Shown: in pieces, positions 29,713-38,973 of the stretch
How the letters are laid out: each line of letters opens with the position of its first letter
How positions within the stretch are numbered: position 1 is the stretch's first letter
NCBI RefSeq assembly: GCF_036248275.1
Contig: NZ_CP109181.1
Location: 496,001-560,000, forward strand
Source of the DNA: Streptomyces sp. NBC_01716
GTDB taxonomy: Bacteria; Actinomycetota; Actinomycetes; Streptomycetales; Streptomycetaceae
Direction of reading: 5' to 3'
DNA: 64,000 bases
Position numbers and translations under genes: made by a program
Notes under the pieces: generated by a model
What the model was told of the DNA's origin: nothing
The model's database searches: none
The model's input: the letters and a program-made list of their open reading frames with translations, nothing else

Positions 29713-30783
29713 ATGACCGAACAGCGGGGCAGCGCACCACAACAGAGCGCCACGGACGAGACGGTAGCGGCCCTGGCGGTCCGCCTCCGCGCGGCGGACA
29801 CCGGCGGCTGGACGTCGGACGCGACACGGGCGCTGGTCGTCCGGCTCGGCTGGGGCTGGAGCGACAGCCCGACCGTGGTCACCGGCCGCTCCACCGGCGA
29901 CGCTCGGCTGCGGCCCGTCGGGAAGTACGAGGAGCGGTACGTGGGTGGGGAAGCGTATGTCGAACTGGCCATCCCCGTACGGCGCGCCGAGCCGGACGCC
30001 GCCTCCCAGGCGGAGGCGTTCCGGATGGTCAAGGACGAGCTCACCGCCACGTTCGGCGAGGCGTCGATCATGGGGGTGCACGGCAGGCTGGCGCCATTCC
30101 TGCGCCCCGTGCCGAGCTGGGGCTCGCCGTATCTGCGCTGGCGGGGTGAGTCGAACACCCTGGAGCTGCGCGCGGGTCCGGCCGGACCCGAACTGGTCCT
30201 TCAGCCCACCGACCCGGCCGAGAGCTGGTTCGTACGTCAGGGCTACGACGACGACCACGCGATCACCGGCTTCTTCGGCTTCCGGCCCGACGGGTCGAAC
30301 GGCGGGCTCACCTTCCCCGGCGGCTGGCGGGTCCGCGGCTGGGAGACAATGACCAGGGCGCTCGCCGACTTCCTGACGACGCTTCCGGCCGAGACGACCG
30401 CGCTGCGGACCCCGATGTGGATGCCGATCTACGGCCGGATCGAGGGCAAGGGCGCGCCGATCCTGTTCGACATCGACTGCGGTGACCGGCTGATGCTCGC
30501 CTCGTTCGCGGACGAGTCCGTGGACCCGGCCTCGCTGGGCTGGGGCACGGCTGCCGAGCACCCGACGACCGGCAGGCCCTGGCCCGACCCTGACATCCCG
30601 CGGCTGCGGATCGACGCGGGCGGTCCGGGCCGGCCCGACGGGCAGGCGCTGGCCGAGACGATCGTGGCGACGGCGCGTGCGATGGGTGTGGTGTCTCCCG
30701 AGGACCTGCTCATAGGCAACGAGGCCGGGGATCTGGGCGCGTACCGCGTGACCTTCTACGGCCTGGGCCTGCCGATGGCCTGA
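29713..30783 (+). CDS. Uncharacterised protein, possibly DUF6301-related
   Basis: 356 residues, soluble. It contains TSDATRALVVRLGWGWSDSP and a second similar half ending GVVSPEDLLIGNEAGDLGAY, with many Trp and acidic residues. The look is of an actinobacterial immunity-like or SUKH-neighbour protein; I recall DUF6301 entries with a similar start, but this is a weak match from memory. ATG at 29713 was chosen over one 60 bases earlier because the earlier segment looks untranslated. No operon partner. Confidence 0.7.
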   Translation: MTEQRGSAPQQSATDETVAALAVRLRAADTGGWTSDATRALVVRLGWGWSDSPTVVTGRSTGDARLRPVGKYEERYVGGEAYVELAIPVRRAEPDAASQAEAFRMVKDELTATFGEASIMGVHGRLAPFLRPVPSWGSPYLRWRGESNTLELRAGPAGPELVLQPTDPAESWFVRQGYDDDHAITGFFGFRPDGSNGGLTFPGGWRVRGWETMTRALADFLTTLPAETTALRTPMWMPIYGRIEGKGAPILFDIDCGDRLMLASFADESVDPASLGWGTAAEHPTTGRPWPDPDIPRLRIDAGGPGRPDGQALAETIVATARAMGVVSPEDLLIGNEAGDLGAYRVTFYGLGLPMA

Positions 30784-30941
30784 GCGGCCGGACAGCACCC
30801 GACCCACCGCGGACGGATCAAGTCCCTTTGCCTGTGGCAGAATTCCCCGGACGGCCGGTGACGTCCGGGGAAGCCCGGCGACGGCGCGCGAACACGCCGT
30901 ACCGCCTCCCGTCGTACCGCCACGACCCATCGGAGTTTCGT

Positions 30942-31727
30942 ATGACGGCAGGGACGCCCAAACCTCAGGTCGACACCAGCAAGCCGCACCCTGCGCGCGT
31001 CTACGACTGGCTACTCGGCGGCAAGGACAACTACGAGGTCGACCGCCAGGTCGGCGAGCGGCTGCCGGCCGAATCGGCGGACGGCGCCCGCCAGAACCGG
31101 GCGTTCATGCACCGCGCGGCGGCCTGGCTCGCCGACAACGGTGTGAGCCAGTTCCTGGACATCGGCACCGGCATCCCGACCGAGCCCAATCTGCACCAGA
31201 TCGTCCAGGCCCTCATGCCGACGGCCCGGGTGGTCTACGCGGACAACGACCCCATCGTCCTGCGGCACGCCGAGGCCCTGCTCGTGAGCACCCCCGAAGG
31301 CACCACCGACTACATCCAGGCCGATGTGCGCGACCCGCAGGAAATACTGCAGTACGCCCGCGCCACCCTGGACTTCGACCAGCCGATCGCGCTCTCCCTC
31401 ATCGCGCTGATGCACTTCGTGCCCGACGACCAGGGCCCCTACGAGATCGTCTCCAGCCTGGTGGACGTGCTGCCGTCGGGCAGCTATCTGGTGCTGTCGC
31501 ACGCCGCTTCCGACCTGCTTCCCGAGCTGTCGGACAAGGTCGTCGCGGAGTACGCGAAGGGCGGCATCAGGCTGGGCTTCCGTACCCACGCCGGGGTGAG
31601 CCGGTTCTTCGACGGACTTGAGCTGGTCGAGCCCGGACTGGTGACGGCGCCCGCGTGGTTCAAGCGCGCGGACGCGCCCGAGCAGGAGATGAGCGGCATC
31701 TACGCGGGCGTGGCACGCATCCCGTAA
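30942..31727 (+). CDS. SAM-dependent methyltransferase (DUF574/Methyltransf_19 type)
   Basis: 261 residues. Family start PHPARVYDWLLGGKDNYEVD, SAM-binding loop FLDIGTGIPTEPNLH, acidic VVYADNDPIV and YIQADVRDP, then LIALMHFVPDD. This family is expanded in Streptomyces and often sits near conservons or regulators; the substrates are unknown. The ATG at 30942 has CGGAG 6 bases upstream. It stands alone. Confidence 0.9.
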   Translation: MTAGTPKPQVDTSKPHPARVYDWLLGGKDNYEVDRQVGERLPAESADGARQNRAFMHRAAAWLADNGVSQFLDIGTGIPTEPNLHQIVQALMPTARVVYADNDPIVLRHAEALLVSTPEGTTDYIQADVRDPQEILQYARATLDFDQPIALSLIALMHFVPDDQGPYEIVSSLVDVLPSGSYLVLSHAASDLLPELSDKVVAEYAKGGIRLGFRTHAGVSRFFDGLELVEPGLVTAPAWFKRADAPEQEMSGIYAGVARIP

Positions 31728-31857
31728 CGGCGCCACGACGTCCCCCGACGTCGGTGAGAGCGTCTGACGCGGCCGGGTCGTTGCCTCGCGCACGGCCCGG
31801 TCCGGCTTACGCTGCGGTGGCCCGACCCGCCGCCGACGTGAGAACGAGGTGCCGTCG

Positions 31858-32685
31858 ATGCCGACGACCATGCGCAAGTGGGCATGGCTGCCCGTTCTGG
31901 GCGTCGGGATCGGGCTGTATTTCCTGGTGCAGAGCACGCTGATCGACACCGGGAACGTCAACTACGTACCGTCCCTGATCCTGTTGGGCGCTCTCGTCGT
32001 CCCTCTCGCCTTCCTCACGTTCGTCGCCGGGCGTACGGGCGAGTGGCAGGTCGGGCCGTTCGTGCTCGGGATCGCAGCGCTGTTCGGCGGTGTGGTCGGG
32101 ATCGTGACCGCCGGACGGCTGGAGTTCGCGACCCTCCGCGGCCTGGGCGCGTCGTCCCTGATCGGCATCGGCCTGATCGAGGAGTCGTGCAAGCTGATCG
32201 TCCCGGTGCTGATCCTGCTGTGGCAGTGGCGGCAGGGCACCGTACACGTCTCGGACGGACTGCTGATCGGGGTCGCTTCGGGCATGGGGTTCGCCACGCT
32301 GGAGACCATGGGGTACGCGTTCACGGCGCTGCTGCAGTCCCAGGGGAACATCGGGGACGTCGAGCAGACCCTGCTGCTGCGCGGACTGACCTCCCCCGCC
32401 GCGCACATGGCGTGGACCGGGCTGATCTGCGGAGCGCTGTGGGGGGCGGTGGGGGCGCGCTGGTCCTTCGCCGCGACCACACAACTCGTGGTCACCTTCC
32501 TGCTCGCGGTCGCGCTGCACGCGCTCTGGGACGGTGTCACCAGCCGGTTCACCTACTTCCTGCTGGCCGCGATCTCGCTGGGCTGGCTCTTCTACGAACT
32601 CCACCGCAGCAACACACTCACCTGGCACAGCACGCCCCCGAACGTCAGGCAGTCACCTCGGCCTGATCCAAACGACAGACCCTAG
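31858..32685 (+). CDS. PrsW-family intramembrane metalloprotease
   Basis: 275 residues with about eight membrane helices. The PrsW motifs are present: EExxK as LIEESCKLI, FxxxE as MGFATLETMGYAF, and two His segments SPAAHMAW and ALHALWD. PrsW in Bacillus clips an anti-sigma factor; in actinobacteria substrates are unknown. ATG at 31858 with ACGAGG eight bases upstream. The next gene starts 9 bases after its stop. Confidence 0.88.
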   Translation: MPTTMRKWAWLPVLGVGIGLYFLVQSTLIDTGNVNYVPSLILLGALVVPLAFLTFVAGRTGEWQVGPFVLGIAALFGGVVGIVTAGRLEFATLRGLGASSLIGIGLIEESCKLIVPVLILLWQWRQGTVHVSDGLLIGVASGMGFATLETMGYAFTALLQSQGNIGDVEQTLLLRGLTSPAAHMAWTGLICGALWGAVGARWSFAATTQLVVTFLLAVALHALWDGVTSRFTYFLLAAISLGWLFYELHRSNTLTWHSTPPNVRQSPRPDPNDRP

Positions 32686-32694
32686 GTTGATTTC

Positions 32695-33171
32695 ATGTAC
32701 TCGATCGAGATCTCCCGGCGTGTTCGGGCTCCGCGTACCGCCGTCTACCGCGCCCTGCTGGACGCCGACTCCGTCGCGAAATGGCGGGCGCCGGACGGGA
32801 TGACCACCCAGGTGCACGAGTTCGACGACCGCGAGGGCGGGCGGTTCCGTGTCTCGCTCATCTACGACGCGCCGACGGACACCGGGAAATCGGCGGAGCA
32901 GACCGACACGTACCACGGGCACTTCGCACGGCTGGTGCCCGACGAGCAGGTGGTGGAGGTCATCGAGTTCGAGAGCGCCGACCCGGCGCTCCTCGGCAGC
33001 ATGACCATGACGACCACGCTCAGGGATGTCGACGGCAGTACGGAGATCGTCATGCTGCACGAGGGGATCCCGGACGCGGTGCCGGCGGCCGACAGCGAGA
33101 CGGGCACACGGATGTCGCTGGACAATCTCGCCAGGCTGGTCGAAGGGGACGCGGACCCCGGGTCCAACTGA
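32695..33171 (+). CDS. SRPBCC/AHSA1-domain protein
   Basis: 158 residues, one START-like helix-grip domain: IEISRRVRAPRTAVYRALLD, DSVAKWRAPDGM, EGGRFRVSLIY, long C-terminal helix TRMSLDNLARLVEG. The family binds hydrophobic ligands or assists Hsp90-type proteins; the precise role is unknown. It may be co-transcribed with the PrsW gene 9 bases upstream. Confidence 0.88.
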   Translation: MYSIEISRRVRAPRTAVYRALLDADSVAKWRAPDGMTTQVHEFDDREGGRFRVSLIYDAPTDTGKSAEQTDTYHGHFARLVPDEQVVEVIEFESADPALLGSMTMTTTLRDVDGSTEIVMLHEGIPDAVPAADSETGTRMSLDNLARLVEGDADPGSN

Positions 33172-33324
33172 TGTGCGCCGTGAGGTGATTGACGATCTGC
33201 CGGCCGCTCCGATCCGTCAACTCCCGGCCGACCGGGGGAAAGGCACACACCAGCCATGTCACTTGCCCGCGCCCGGGATCGGCACCGAGACCATGGGGCC
33301 GGGACGCGCCGACCGGTGAACCTT

Positions 33325-34155
33325 CTAGGAGCGGCGGCCCGGTCTGCCGCGCCGGCCGCTCTTCGTACCGCCCGTACCCCCCGTACCGCCGCCCGAGCCG
33401 CCGCTCCGGGGATTCCTGCCCGTCGACTTGCCCGCGGCGGGCTTCCGGCGGGCGCCTGCCGTGTCCGAGCGCTTCGCCTTCGGTTTCGGCTTGGCCTTCG
33501 ATGAGCCCGGCTGCTCCTGCGCCGGGGCCGCGCGGCGGCCCCGTGAGCTGTTGACGGTGCGCCCCCGGACGATCCCGATGAACTCCTCGACCAGATCGGT
33601 GGTCCGCTCCTCCGGCCACGACAGCGCGACGCGCGACTCGGGGGCGTCGGAGACCGGCCGGTAGGTGAGGTCCTTGCGGTGGTGCAGGCGGGCGAGCGAC
33701 TGCGGGACGACGAGCAGTCCCACGCCTGCCGCCACCAGCTCCACGGCGTCCCCCGTCGTGGCGGGTCGCTGCTTCGCGGGCAGTCCGGGCAGGGGGCCGT
33801 CCCAGTCGAGGGTGTCGTCGAGGGGGTGCAGCACGATGTCGTCGGCCAGATCCGCGACGGACACCTCGTCCGCCGCGGCCACGAGGTGGTCCTTCGGTAC
33901 GAGGACGACCGTCGTCTCGGTGTAGAGCGGGATCGCGCTGAGGTCCGTCCGGTCGACCGGCAGCCGTACGAATCCCGCGTCGGCCTCCCCCGCGCGCAGC
34001 GCATCCGCCGCGTCGGCCGCGGCGATCGTGGTCAGGGTCAGGGGTACGTCGGGGAGCCGCTCGTTCCAGATCCGCACCCACTTGCCGGGGATCACCCCCG
34101 GTACGTACGCGAGCCGGAACGTGGGGGACGCGAGGGGTACCTCCGAGCCTGTCAC
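33325..34155 (-). CDS. LysR-type ligand-binding domain protein without DNA-binding domain, basic tail
   Basis: 276 residues. Residues 10-200 match the effector domain of LysR regulators (FRLAYVPGVIPGKWVRIW, DAGFVRLPVDRTDL, VELVAAGVGLLVVPQSLARL), but the winged-helix that should precede it is absent. Residues 205-276 are a Lys/Arg/Pro/Gly/Ser tail (KAKPKPKAKR, GGSGGGTGGTGG, GRRGRPGRR) that could bind nucleic acid. It is divergent from a DUF5997 gene, a pairing I associate with Streptomyces. The start at 34155 gives MTGSEVPLAS. Confidence 0.85.
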   Translation of the reverse strand: MTGSEVPLASPTFRLAYVPGVIPGKWVRIWNERLPDVPLTLTTIAAADAADALRAGEADAGFVRLPVDRTDLSAIPLYTETTVVLVPKDHLVAAADEVSVADLADDIVLHPLDDTLDWDGPLPGLPAKQRPATTGDAVELVAAGVGLLVVPQSLARLHHRKDLTYRPVSDAPESRVALSWPEERTTDLVEEFIGIVRGRTVNSSRGRRAAPAQEQPGSSKAKPKPKAKRSDTAGARRKPAAGKSTGRNPRSGGSGGGTGGTGGTKSGRRGRPGRRS

Positions 34156-34200
34156 TCAGCCAGGCTACCGGTCGTGGTCGGACGGCCCTTACCCGCTCGA

Positions 34201-34213
34201 TAGTCTGGACACC
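34201..34213 (+). promoter_or_regulatory. Possible leaderless promoter -10 of the DUF5997 gene
   Basis: TAGTCT (TAnnnT) lies at 34201-34206, seven bases before the ATG at 34214, the distance expected for a transcript starting at the A of ATG. No clear -35 is visible. Confidence 0.35.
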
Positions 34214-34618
34214 ATGAAGTCGCACCAGACCACCCAGACGATGAAGCCCGCCACTGCGGCGAAGAAACTGGGTGTGTACCTTGAGGCCACCCCCGCCGAT
34301 TTCCAGGAGGGTGTCGTCTCACGCACCGAGTTGAACGCACTCCAGACGGACCCGCCCGAGTGGCTGCTGGAACTGCGGCGCGACGGTCCGCATCCCCGGC
34401 CGGTGGTCGCGGCCAGGCTGGGCGTCTCCATCGCGGGTCTCGCCCGTGGCGGCGTCACCGAGGCGCTGACCACGGAGCAGATCGAGGCGCTCAAGGAGGA
34501 GCTTCCCTCCTGGCTGCGGCGGGAGCGCGCCACGCAGGCCGAGGTCCGGAAGGAAGCCGCGCGGATCAAGGAGAAGAACGCGGAGCGGGACGACCAGGCC
34601 CGCCGTCCGCGTTCCTGA
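34214..34618 (+). CDS. DUF5997 family protein
   Basis: 134 residues, soluble. Typical parts are MKPATAAKKLGVYLEATPAD, ELNALQTDPPEWLLELRRDG, PRPVVAARLGVSIAGLARGG, and a charged C-terminal helix (EEALKEELPSWLRRE-like, then RKEAARIKEKNAERD). The middle has the look of a helix-turn-helix. Function unknown. Divergent partner is the LysR-ligand-domain protein. Confidence 0.85.
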   Translation: MKSHQTTQTMKPATAAKKLGVYLEATPADFQEGVVSRTELNALQTDPPEWLLELRRDGPHPRPVVAARLGVSIAGLARGGVTEALTTEQIEALKEELPSWLRRERATQAEVRKEAARIKEKNAERDDQARRPRS

Positions 34619-34632
34619 CGGGCGACGACGAC

Positions 34633-34655
34633 GCGGCCGGGCAGAACCCGGCCGC
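34633..34655. terminator. Bidirectional terminator
   Basis: GCGGCCGGG (34633-34641) and CCCGGCCGC (34647-34655), 9-bp perfect stem with a 5-nt loop, between convergent genes. Confidence 0.75.
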
Positions 34656-34670
34656 TCGCCGTACGGGTGG

Positions 34671-35114
34671 CTACCGCACCGCCGCCCTGGAGCGGTCGGT
34701 CAGCAGCGCCCAGATGACGAAGACGCCGATCGCGATGGTGACCACCGCCCAGACGGGCTGGTACGGCAGCCACATGAAGTTCGCCACGACACTCACGGCG
34801 GCCATGCCCACCCCGATCACCCGCGCCCAGGGCGCGCGGCGGATGATGCCGAGCCCGGTGAGAATCAGAAGCACGCCCACCACCAGATGGATCCAGCCCC
34901 ACGAGGTCAGGGTGAACTGGTAGGTGTAGCTGCCGGTGAGCGAGAACACGTTGTCCCGCGCGATGGCGACCACACCGTTCAGAACGGACAGCACACCGTC
35001 CACGAACAGCAGGACTCCGGCGAACATCGCCCCGCCCGTCGCCCACGATGTCCCGCCGTGGCTTCTGCGGTGCGGTGTCTGATGAGCCCCCGAAGGGGAC
35101 GCGGTCTGTGCCAT
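34671..35114 (-). CDS. Four-helix membrane protein (DUF7144-like)
   Basis: 147 residues: a Ser/His-rich cytoplasmic start, then four hydrophobic segments (GGAMFAGVLLFVDGVLSVLN, IHLVVGVLLILTGLGII, VIGVGMAAVSVVANFM, VWAVVTIAIGVFVIWALL). Common in actinobacteria with no known job; I associate it with the DUF7144 group. ATG at 35114 has GAGG upstream. Stands alone. Confidence 0.8.
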   Translation of the reverse strand: MAQTASPSGAHQTPHRRSHGGTSWATGGAMFAGVLLFVDGVLSVLNGVVAIARDNVFSLTGSYTYQFTLTSWGWIHLVVGVLLILTGLGIIRRAPWARVIGVGMAAVSVVANFMWLPYQPVWAVVTIAIGVFVIWALLTDRSRAAVR

Positions 35115-35263
35115 GAGAGCCTCCTCGGCCACGCAGGTGGCCCGCTCTCCGGACCACTCCGGCATGGGGCCGACAATCCACCGCTCCCGCTCCCACTACC
35201 AGCCGGACTACGCCGTTCGAGTGAATGCCAGGGTGAATGCCGGTGAGTGACACCGGCGTGGCA

Positions 35264-35458
35264 TCACTCCTGGATGTGGATGGCGAGCGCCGGACAGACG
35301 GACGCGGCATGACGGGTGTCGGCGGCCTGATCGGCGGGAGGCTCGGCGTTGAGGAGTACGGCGATGCCGTCCTCGTCACGCTGGTCGAACACATCGGCGG
35401 CGGCCACGACGCACTGTCCGGACGCGACGCACCGGTCCTGGTCGAGGGTGATCTTCAT
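35264..35458 (-). CDS. 3Fe-4S ferredoxin for the adjacent P450
   Basis: 64 residues. MKITLDQDRCVASGQCVVAA and ASVCPALAI give three cluster cysteines (10, 16, 55) with the fourth position replaced, so a [3Fe-4S] cluster is expected. Such ferredoxins (SuaB/SubB type) pass electrons to CYP105 enzymes. It starts 38 bases after the P450 stop with GAAGGAG in front of ATG, hence the same transcript. Confidence 0.92.
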   Translation of the reverse strand: MKITLDQDRCVASGQCVVAAADVFDQRDEDGIAVLLNAEPPADQAADTRHAASVCPALAIHIQE

Positions 35459-35496
35459 GAGGGCTCCTTCGGTGGGGTTGGGTCGGGCGGTGCGGA

Positions 35497-36726
35497 TCAC
35501 CAGGTGACGGGCAGTTCGTAGACCCCGTACACGTTCCCGTCGTGCTTGAACGGGAGTTGGCCGATGTCGGTGGCAAGCCGCAAGGTGGGGACACGCCGGT
35601 AGAGGGTGCTGTAGACGACCTGGAGTTCCAGCCGGGCCAGCGGCTGGCCCAGACACTGGTGGACGCCGAAGCCGAAGGCCACGTGGTGGCGGGCGTCGCG
35701 CCCGATATCGAGGCGGTCGGGGTCGGGGAAGGCGTCGGGGTCGCGGTTGCCGATGTCGTTGGCGATGATCAGCCCGTCGCCGGCACGGATGTGTTCACCG
35801 GCGATGTCGATGTCTTCGAGCGCGACCCGGCGACGGCCGTTGTGGACGATGTTGAGGTAGCGCAGCAGCTCCTCGACGGCCGAGGCGACCAGCTTGGGAT
35901 CGTCGGAGTCCCGCAGGAGATCGAGTTGGGCGGGGTGTTCGAGCAGCGCGAGCGTACCGAGCGCGATCATGTTCGCGGTGGTCTCGTGTCCGGCGATCAG
36001 CAGCAGCACCCCCATCTGCGCCGCCTCGCTCCGGGTCAGCTCCCCCGCCGTCACGCGCTCGGCCAGGCCGGACAGGAGATCGTCGGTGGGGGCGGCGATC
36101 TTCCGGCCCATGAGGTCGTCCAGATAGCCGAGCAGCGCGCTCTGGGCACCGAGCCGGTCCTCGGGGTCGGCGTCCCGCTTGATGATGACCTTGCTGTTGT
36201 CCTGGAAGAAGTCGTGGTCGCTGTAGGGGACCCCGAGCAGTTCGCAGATCACCAGCGAGGGCACCGGTAGCGCGAACGCCTCCACCAGGTCGACGGGTTT
36301 CGGACCGGCGAGCATGTCGTCGATGAGCTCGTCGACGATCCGCTGGACGGCGGGTCGCAGCGCTTCCACCCGCTTGATGGCGAAGGGCGCCGTCACCATG
36401 CGCCGCAGCCGGGCGTGCTCGGGGTCGTCCATGAGGATGAAGCTGGCCCCCGCGCCACCGGGAGGGAGCGGTACCTGGAGCGGATAGCCGGGGCGGTTGA
36501 TGTCGGCGCTGACCCGGGGATCGGCGAGGAGGGCGCGCTGTTCGGCGTAGCGCGTCACCAGCCAGGGGGTGCTGTCGTCCCAGAGCCGGACCTTGGTGAG
36601 CGGGGCCTCCTTCTGCTTGGCGACCGCGGTCGGCGGCGGGTCCAACGGGCAGCGGGCGGCTCGGGTCATCGGGAACTCGGGTACGGCGGCCGGGCTTTCG
36701 CCCACGGATTCGACGGTGTTGGTCAT
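35497..36726 (-). CDS. Cytochrome P450, CYP105-like
   Basis: 409 residues, soluble. I-helix LLIAGHETTANM, ExxR in VEELLRYLN, PERF-like FPDPDRLDI and heme loop FGFGVHQCLGQPLAR. The set TetR-ferredoxin reductase-P450-ferredoxin on one strand is a full electron chain, as for the herbicide- and drug-oxidising CYP105 enzymes of Streptomyces. The substrate is not predictable. ATG at 36726 has GGAGCGGAG in front. Confidence 0.93.
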   Translation of the reverse strand: MTNTVESVGESPAAVPEFPMTRAARCPLDPPPTAVAKQKEAPLTKVRLWDDSTPWLVTRYAEQRALLADPRVSADINRPGYPLQVPLPPGGAGASFILMDDPEHARLRRMVTAPFAIKRVEALRPAVQRIVDELIDDMLAGPKPVDLVEAFALPVPSLVICELLGVPYSDHDFFQDNSKVIIKRDADPEDRLGAQSALLGYLDDLMGRKIAAPTDDLLSGLAERVTAGELTRSEAAQMGVLLLIAGHETTANMIALGTLALLEHPAQLDLLRDSDDPKLVASAVEELLRYLNIVHNGRRRVALEDIDIAGEHIRAGDGLIIANDIGNRDPDAFPDPDRLDIGRDARHHVAFGFGVHQCLGQPLARLELQVVYSTLYRRVPTLRLATDIGQLPFKHDGNVYGVYELPVTW

Positions 36727-36787
36727 GTCTCCGCTCCAAAGGGGGGTGTGTTGTGGGGAGTTGTGGTTGTGGGGGGGGACGGGCCCG

Positions 36788-38065
36788 TCAGCGCAGGGCG
36801 GTGGCCCGCGCCGGTCCGTCGGCGAGCGCGTCGGCGACGTCCTGGCGGCGAAGGCGGGTCTGCTTGGGCATGTTCCAGCCGAGAACTCCGGTGACCCTGC
36901 CGGCGTGTCGGTACCGCGCGACGAATCGTCCGGTCGCCGGGTCTCCGTCCACGACGGTCATCCCGGCGTCCGCATCCGCATCGGTCTCGGCGTCGGCGCC
37001 GGTCGGAATGAAGCCGTGCACCTGGACCTTCGTGTCGAACTGGTCGGTCCAGAAGTACGGCACCGGCGTGTAAGCCCGGTCGCCACCAAGGATGTTGGCG
37101 GCGACGACCATGGCCTGCTCGCCGGCGTTGGTCCGGTTCTCCAGCCGTAGCAGCGCGCCGAGTTGGTCGTGATGCCAGCGCGCCACGTCCCCGACGGCGT
37201 ACACGCCTTCGCCCGCCCGGCAACGGGAGTCACAGACAAGCCCGTTGTCCACCCGAAGGCCGCTGTCCTGGAGCCACCCGGTCACCGGGTCGGCGCCGAT
37301 CGCCACCACGACGAGATCCGCGGGCAGTACCTCGCCGCTGTCGAGACCGACGCCGGTGACGGCGCCCGCGCTCCCGACCAGCCCGCGGACACCAGCGCCC
37401 GGCCGCAGGCGTACCCCGCGCCCGGTGTGCAGTTCGGCGAGCAAGCCGGCGACACGGGGGCCCAGTTGGCTCGCCATGGGCGCGTGCTGAGGTCCGGCGA
37501 CGGTAACGTCCAGGCCCATGGTGCGGGCGGTGGCGGCGATCTCGGCGCCGAGCACTCCGTCGCCCACGACGACGAGCCGGGCCGAGTCCAGAAGCGCGGC
37601 GCGAAGTGCGTCGCGGAGAGCGAGCGCGTCATCGAGGGTGCGCAGTACGTGAACCCCGGCCAGACCGGCCTGGCCCGGAAAGGTGCGGGGGCGCGTTCCG
37701 GTGGCCACGACCACGGCGTCGGCACTCAGCGTGTGGCCGGATGCGGTGCGTACCGTGCGGGTCGCCGCGTCCAGACCGACCGCCGGCTCGCCCAGGATGA
37801 ACTCGGCCTCCAGTGCAGACAGCGCCTCCCGCGACCGCAGTTGGGCCCGGTCGGGATCCCAGACGCCGGCGAGAACCTGCTTCGACAGCGGTGGCCGGTC
37901 GTACGGCGCGTGTGTCTCCGCGCCCAGCACGGTCACCCTGCCCGCGTAGCCCTGGCGCCGTAACGCCTCCACGGTGCTCAGCCCGGCGGCGGACGCGCCG
38001 ACCACCAGCACGTCGGCGGCCTCACGGCCCGTGGGGAGCGGTGTCCGCTCCACCGTTGCTTTCAT
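36788..38065 (-). CDS. NAD(P)H-dependent ferredoxin reductase
   Basis: 425 residues, putidaredoxin-reductase type. FAD motif VLVVGASAAGLSTVEALRR, second dinucleotide motif LVVVGDGVLGAEIAATA, and late YAVGDVARW binding the flavin. It reduces the ferredoxin encoded two genes downstream. The ATG at 38065 has GAGGAG in front. A rare TTA codon occurs at residue 35 (37961-37963), so translation may depend on the bldA tRNA. The C-terminal domain has an Asp/Ala-rich insert (GADAETDADADAG) not usual in the family. Confidence 0.92.
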   Translation of the reverse strand: MKATVERTPLPTGREAADVLVVGASAAGLSTVEALRRQGYAGRVTVLGAETHAPYDRPPLSKQVLAGVWDPDRAQLRSREALSALEAEFILGEPAVGLDAATRTVRTASGHTLSADAVVVATGTRPRTFPGQAGLAGVHVLRTLDDALALRDALRAALLDSARLVVVGDGVLGAEIAATARTMGLDVTVAGPQHAPMASQLGPRVAGLLAELHTGRGVRLRPGAGVRGLVGSAGAVTGVGLDSGEVLPADLVVVAIGADPVTGWLQDSGLRVDNGLVCDSRCRAGEGVYAVGDVARWHHDQLGALLRLENRTNAGEQAMVVAANILGGDRAYTPVPYFWTDQFDTKVQVHGFIPTGADAETDADADAGMTVVDGDPATGRFVARYRHAGRVTGVLGWNMPKQTRLRRQDVADALADGPARATALR

Positions 38066-38230
38066 CGTTCGGAACTCCTCCGTCTGCGGTTCGGTGAGGA
38101 ACGTGGGGGTCGCAGGGGGTGGCCTCATCAGCGCCCACGGGGCGGGCGAGCAGCCAGTCCGGGCATGAGAGGGCCAGGGGTTCAAGGCCAGGCCGGAACG
38201 GCCCGAAATATCCTCAGGTGCGAGTGGTGA

Positions 38231-38917
38231 TCAGGGCTGGGAGACGGGGGCCAGCCAGAGCCCGACGATCGCGTCGATCAGACCGGTCCCGGCGCCGTAC
38301 CAGCTCGACCGTGGCGTGGCGGTACCGAGCGCGAGCGCCCGCTCCCGTTCGGCGCAGATGTGCACCATCAGCTGCCGGGCCATGTCACTGCGCTCGGCCC
38401 GTACCTCGGCCGGCAGATCCGACAGGCACTCGTCGAGCCCCTGGATGATCCGGCGCAGCGAGGGGGCGGTGCGAGACTCGTGGACCATGATCTCGCGCAG
38501 CCCGGGGTCGGTCATCGCCTGTGCGGTGAACCGGGCGTACCACGTGGGGCTGCCGAGCTCGGCGAGATGATTGGTGCTCGGGCGTACGAGGCAGGCCACC
38601 CAGTCCCGTACGCCGGGCGATTCCCCGACCTCGGCCACCATCCGCTGCCGGAGCTCTTCGACCGGCTCGGCGTGCTTGCGTGCGATCGCCCGTACGAGAT
38701 CCGTCTTCGTACCGAAGTGGTAGCCGACCGCGGCGTTGTTGCCCTGTCCGGCCGCTTCGCTGACCTGACGGTTGGAGACCGCGAAGACACCGTGCTCGGC
38801 GAACAGCCGCTCCGCCGTAGCGAGAATCAACTCCCGCGTCGCGTCGGCCCGTTCCCCCCGGCCGGTCTTCCCTCTCACGGGCACGAGGGTACCGGCACCT
38901 GACTGGGGGCCACTCAT
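38231..38917 (-). CDS. TetR-family regulator
   Basis: 228 residues. HTH near residues 28-70: ATRELILATAERLFAEHG, VSNRQVSEAAGQGNNAAVGYHF (given in two parts), GTKTDLVRAIARKH. The C-terminal ligand domain is long and helical, as in the CmtR/SACE_7040-like type. It lies at the head of the CYP105 redox genes, 165 bases upstream of the reductase, and probably controls them. A palindrome sits 57 bases before its start. Confidence 0.92.
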   Translation of the reverse strand: MSGPQSGAGTLVPVRGKTGRGERADATRELILATAERLFAEHGVFAVSNRQVSEAAGQGNNAAVGYHFGTKTDLVRAIARKHAEPVEELRQRMVAEVGESPGVRDWVACLVRPSTNHLAELGSPTWYARFTAQAMTDPGLREIMVHESRTAPSLRRIIQGLDECLSDLPAEVRAERSDMARQLMVHICAERERALALGTATPRSSWYGAGTGLIDAIVGLWLAPVSQP

Positions 38918-38973
38918 CGAACCTCCTCGGGGTCGGCTTCGAGTACGTGATCAGTGAACTCCCCTCCCCGAAC

